Positions 61,745-64,000 of a stretch of DNA of 64,000 nt are shown here, in pieces. Location: NCBI GenBank assembly GCA_047600785.1, contig JASGKH010000001.1:1116001-1180000 (forward strand). Reading direction: 5' to 3'. The translations under genes were made by a program, and so were the position numbers. The first letter of the stretch is position 1. Every line of letters begins with the position of its first letter. The notes beneath the pieces were generated by a model, which saw only the letters and a list, made by a program, of their open reading frames with translations, was not told where the DNA came from and did not search any database. Source of the stretch: Breznakibacter sp047600785 (GTDB lineage Bacteria; Bacteroidota; Bacteroidia; Bacteroidales; Marinilabiliaceae).

Positions 61745-63601
61745 ATGTTTGCCAACCGACACGCCAATAAAAACAAGACTTTCATGGTATTCGGTCTGGC
61801 TGTGCTTTGTGGTTTCGTTCCGATCGTTATATCGGCCCAGAAAAATTACGAAATACGAAAAATATACTTCAAGGGCAACAAAACGTTCGATAAACCCATG
61901 TTGCTCGAAAAAGTCTCGGCCTACGAATCCAACCGGTTTACACGCATGGTTCTGAAAAAAGAGCCGGCGCTTTTCAATCCGGAATTTGCGGAAGCGGATG
62001 CCGAACGAATCAGGCGCTTTTATCAAAGCGAAGGTTTTCTACATGCCGTTGTCAAGCTGGATTCGGTACAGGCCAACGAAAAGAAGCAATGGGTGGATCT
62101 CTATTTTTCCGTTCGGGAAAGTGAGGCCGTGATTGTGGATAAATTATTGTTCCGGATTGATGGCGGCAACGTGCTGACATTGAAGGATTCCGTTGTCCGG
62201 CGTATTTTGCGTCGTCCCCAACTTGCTTCAGGCAGCCGTTTTATCGACCAGCATTTGCGCAACGATGTGGATCAGATCAACAACCGTTTTCGGAATCGCG
62301 GTTACATGTACGTGGACACGCAATTCGACCTGGAGCTGGATGCCGATTCCAATAAAGTTGATGTGTGGTACCGTATATTGCCGGGTCGTGTTTGCCAGTT
62401 TGGTGCGACGGACGTGTCGGGCAATCGTTATGTCCGTGAGAACATCATCCGCCGCCAGTTGAATTACATAGAAGGGGAACGATTCAACAAAAAAAAGCTC
62501 GAAGATACCCGTCAGCAGATGTATGACCTTCAGTTATTCAGGATTGTTTCGCTTAACCCGCAAACCAACAAGGAAACAAAGCAGGATCCCATTCCCATCC
62601 ATGCGTACATTCAGGAATTGCCCCGATGGAGCTCAAAGTTCGGGTTGGGGTATGGAACCGAGGATCAGGTCCGCGCGTTCGGTGACTTTACTTACCGAGG
62701 ATTGTGGAGGGGAGCGAGCCGGTTGAATTTATACCTGAAATATTCGGCGTTGACTCCTTACTATGTAAGCTTGTCATGGGTCGAGCCGCAGTTCCTGACC
62801 CCAAGGCTGTCGCTGACCATTAATCCGTATATGAGGAAGGAAAATGAACCGGGGTATACCACACACGCTTACGGAATCAACTTTCCTGTGTCGTATTCCT
62901 TTAACGAAAGGGTGCGCGGCACGCTGACGTATTATACCGAAAACGTCACGCAGGCGGTGGAGAGCAATGATGCAGAGGTCCCTAATCCAGAAGATGACGA
63001 CTTTCTGTACAACAAATCGGGCTTGTCGGGGACGTTGGCCTTTCGTAACGCACGACCGGTCATGTCGCCCGTCAGGGGATGGTCGATCAACCTGGGAGCA
63101 AAGGTGAACGGTTATCTTTTTGGTTCCGATTTTGATTACACCCGTTTTTGGGCGGATGTGAGGACGTATCAAAAAGCCAGTCGGTTTTCGCTGGCAGAAC
63201 GTGTGATGCTTGGGGCGATTCGTTCATCGGATGCGTCGGGATTTATTCCGGTGGAAGATCGCTGGTATTCGGGCGGAAGCAACTCAAACCGTGGATGGGC
63301 ACGGTCCGGGATAGGGCCCAGGCGCGAAAGCGGAACACCTATGGGAGGGAAAAGCATTCTGGAGGCCAACGTCGAAGTGCGGCACCCGTTGTTCTGGAAA
63401 GTGGAACTGGCCGTCTTTGCCGACGCGTCGAATGTGTGGCCGGAGACATACCGTTACCGGCCGCAAGATTTGAACACCGCGATAGGTGGAGGGATTCGCG
63501 TCAATACGCCCATTGGTCCTATACGATTGGATGTGGGAGTGCCCGTCTGGAACGAAAAGCGCAAGGCCCAGTTCTTTTTGAGCGTGGGGCAGGCGTTTTG
63601 A
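61745..63601 (+). CDS. tamA: Outer-membrane assembly protein of the Omp85 family (TamA/BamA-like)
   Basis: 618 residues from the ATG at 61745; 61784 (MVFGLAVLCGFVPIVISAQK) is an alternative that begins directly with the signal peptide. After the signal come POTRA-type repeats (NYEIRKIYFKGNKTFDKPML; VCQFGATDVSGNRYVRENII) at about residues 35-300, then a beta-barrel domain with the Omp85 signature-like GGSNSNRGWARSGIGPR (about 515) and a C-terminal strand ending FFLSVGQAF. The next gene is tamB, so this is the TamA-like partner that helps build the outer membrane. Gene name by neighbourhood. Confidence 0.85.
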   Translation: MFANRHANKNKTFMVFGLAVLCGFVPIVISAQKNYEIRKIYFKGNKTFDKPMLLEKVSAYESNRFTRMVLKKEPALFNPEFAEADAERIRRFYQSEGFLHAVVKLDSVQANEKKQWVDLYFSVRESEAVIVDKLLFRIDGGNVLTLKDSVVRRILRRPQLASGSRFIDQHLRNDVDQINNRFRNRGYMYVDTQFDLELDADSNKVDVWYRILPGRVCQFGATDVSGNRYVRENIIRRQLNYIEGERFNKKKLEDTRQQMYDLQLFRIVSLNPQTNKETKQDPIPIHAYIQELPRWSSKFGLGYGTEDQVRAFGDFTYRGLWRGASRLNLYLKYSALTPYYVSLSWVEPQFLTPRLSLTINPYMRKENEPGYTTHAYGINFPVSYSFNERVRGTLTYYTENVTQAVESNDAEVPNPEDDDFLYNKSGLSGTLAFRNARPVMSPVRGWSINLGAKVNGYLFGSDFDYTRFWADVRTYQKASRFSLAERVMLGAIRSSDASGFIPVEDRWYSGGSNSNRGWARSGIGPRRESGTPMGGKSILEANVEVRHPLFWKVELAVFADASNVWPETYRYRPQDLNTAIGGGIRVNTPIGPIRLDVGVPVWNEKRKAQFFLSVGQAF

Positions 63602-63737
63602 ATCGGGACATGGCAGGGCGAGGACGTTTTTGTGAATCTTTTGGTCAGCGGGTTGTAGGGGTAGCCATTTAAACAGCTAAAAGCCGGCAGCTAATAGCGT
63701 ATCCGTTACTGTTGGCAGGTTTAAACGCGATTATAAG

Positions 63738-64000
63738 ATGAAGAAAGTAATTAAATACACGGTTCGTACATTGCTGATCACATTGGCAAGCGTGCTACTG
63801 TTGGTATTGGTTATGCTCATTGCCGTTCAGACGCCGTTTGGCAAACGCCAGATTGCCGCGATCGTAGAGAAACAGCTGAATACGATGATGGATGCCCGGC
63901 TTGCGATAGGGAAGCTGGAAGGCAATTTTGTTTCGCACATCGAACTGAAAAATATCGTATTGCTTGTGGGAAGCGACACGTTGGCTCGCGTCGGAGAGGT
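63738..64000 (+). CDS. tamB: TamB (translocation/assembly module), 5' part
   Basis: Partial: 87 codons, cut by the window end. MKKVIKYTVRTLLITLASVL begins an N-terminal membrane anchor, then TPFGKRQIAAIVEKQLNTMM, DARLAIGKLEGNFVSHIEL, the typical start of AsmA/TamB (DUF490) proteins. It spans the periplasm and is thought to move lipids to the outer membrane. It lies 136 bases after the TamA-like gene. Confidence 0.8.
   Translation, partial: MKKVIKYTVRTLLITLASVLLLVLVMLIAVQTPFGKRQIAAIVEKQLNTMMDARLAIGKLEGNFVSHIELKNIVLLVGSDTLARVGE

Overview
The window is a piece of a Bacteroidota chromosome interrupted by a large integrated element. Evidence for the phylum: a perfect TTTG-N19-TAnnTTTG promoter in front of the tRNA pair, A-rich sequence in place of Shine-Dalgarno sites, a TPR/PD40/SPOR envelope protein, a ClpS-NfeD-FloA cluster and a TamA/TamB pair. 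The chromosomal part (1-7070 and about 59,640-64,000) holds 5-formyl-THF cyclo-ligase, recA and bcp (leftward), the envelope protein, clpS, an NfeD-like gene, floA, tRNA-Ser(GCU), tRNA-Pro(UGG), and beyond the element a nucleoside permease, a BamA/TamA-type outer-membrane protein and the start of tamB.

The element (about 7,071-59,485, roughly 52.4 kb) sits at the 3' end of tRNA-Pro. It is bounded by a diverged direct repeat of about 157 bp (7,059-7,216 and 59,470-59,626) that covers the tRNA 3' end and its terminator. Next to attL lie a tyrosine integrase, a divergent CI/Cro-like pair, an excisionase-like HTH protein, a possible replication initiator and two small genes. A leftward two-gene module (AAA ATPase plus a Lys-rich partner) follows at 13.2-15.0 kb and looks like defence cargo.

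From 15.3 to 29.9 kb there is a rightward block of virion-like genes: a membrane-anchored transglutaminase-fold protein with a basic tail, a glycine-rich membrane protein, four consecutive beta-rich coat candidates, a coiled-coil protein, two paralogous membrane-anchored proteins, a membrane-anchored P5-type muralytic protein, two spike genes (the second a 1,100-residue delta-60 repeat protein with a frameshift), then a lysis cassette (TM/coiled-coil protein, GH108 muramidase, holin). I see no terminase, portal, tape measure, sheath or HK97-type capsid gene. Together with the many membrane anchors this makes an undescribed tailless, perhaps membrane-containing provirus the most interesting reading, but it is inference. 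Behind it come a DNA-methyltransferase-like protein, a Strawberry-notch-type helicase and a frameshifted RecA-fold ATPase.

From 38.1 to 55.1 kb the DNA becomes clearly more AT-rich and carries a complete type I BREX operon (HTH regulator, brxA, brxB, brxC, pglX, pglZ, brxL) followed by a subtilase/AAA+ pair that fits the ietAS defence system. The right end, read leftward toward the cargo, has parA, a small ParB-like partner, RNase HI, a 59-residue protein, an HTH protein and a DUF4143-type ATPase, next to an IS66 relic. The partition genes suggest that the excised element may be kept as a plasmid. The element can therefore be read as an integrating virus with at least two, probably three, anti-phage systems as cargo. 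Two dispersed element-specific repeat families (TTCGCAAAATGGCAA at start codons and A-tract arrays) tie the left, virion and partition modules together but are not seen in the BREX block.
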